Position numbers and translations under genes: made by a program. The notes beneath the pieces were generated by a model. It did no database searches. It was not told the origin of the DNA and saw only the letters and a program-made list of their open reading frames with translations. DNA of 64,000 nt from Scatophagus argus. Its lineage: Eukaryota > Chordata > Actinopteri > Scatophagidae. The stretch is from positions 14,832,501 to 14,896,500 of the forward strand of contig NC_058501.1 in the NCBI RefSeq assembly GCF_020382885.2, given 5' to 3'. Below are positions 63,757 to 64,000 of the stretch, piece after piece (the stretch's first letter is position 1; each line of letters starts with the position of its first letter).

Positions 63757-64000
63757 GTTTCACTAGTTGGCAATATATATAATTCGAAAATACAAATACA
63801 TTAGATTTTCCTCTGAAATATGTAGTTAGTAAAGGTATTGTGACCTCTAAGACTTATCTTCCACCCCCCCACCCTCAATTTAGCTACAGCCCTAAGTAAT
63901 CAAATAGCTTGTTAAAAGCATAAGGATATTTACTAGATAGACGTTATAATATAGTGTCCTGTTAACTGATCCGTGTAGTAGTAAAAATCAAAACAAATTA

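Noticed and set aside
1..64000. CRISPR arrays, rRNA, tRNA or prokaryotic operon signals
   Set aside because: No direct-repeat array, tRNA fold or rRNA core was seen. The tandem repeats are microsatellites, and the tRNA-like B box at about 27440 is part of a dispersed repeat.

Overview
The window looks like nuclear DNA from a ray-finned fish, most likely a spiny-rayed teleost. It holds vertebrate genes split into many short exons with GT-AG introns, (CA/TG)n microsatellites, a Tc1-type transposon relic and several dispersed repeats of a kind common in teleosts. No bacterial, viral, CRISPR, rRNA or tRNA feature was seen. Genes were assigned by joining exons by eye and comparing the products with remembered vertebrate proteins. 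Exon ends come from splice motifs plus reading-frame phase and may be off by a base or two.

Layout: (1) 1-13151, minus strand: virma (virilizer/KIAA1429), a scaffold of the m6A RNA methyltransferase complex; 27 exons are visible and the C-terminus runs off the left edge. (2) 14219-24806, plus strand: esrp1, an epithelial splicing regulator with three RRMs, complete, head-to-head with virma across about 1.07 kb; it has two possible 3' terminal exons and a tandem 5' splice site. (3) 29010-43711, minus strand: epb41l4b (EHM2-type FERM protein), apparently complete, with one GC-AG intron. (4) 46124-57653, minus strand: ptpn3 (FERM-PDZ-tyrosine phosphatase), complete except that the short segment normally ahead of the FERM domain was not found. 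(5) 62776 to about 63700, plus strand: a small multi-exon gene candidate of unknown identity.

The exon chains of virma, esrp1 and ptpn3 keep a continuous frame throughout; the esrp1 and ptpn3 exon lengths sum to whole codons (736 aa for esrp1, 876 aa for ptpn3). epb41l4b does the same (798 aa) if one weakly supported exon is accepted.

Two of the genes act on RNA (m6A deposition, alternative splicing) and two are FERM-domain proteins at the membrane-cytoskeleton interface. In human, VIRMA and ESRP1 are neighbours on chromosome 8q and EPB41L4B and PTPN3 are neighbours on 9q, so this window joins two blocks that are separate in human; the junction lies between esrp1 and epb41l4b. The most interesting details are in esrp1: a tandem 5' splice site 12 nt apart at the position of the mammalian localisation switch, a promoter rich in ZEB/SNAIL-type E-boxes, UG repeats beside splice sites, and a microsatellite inside coding sequence.
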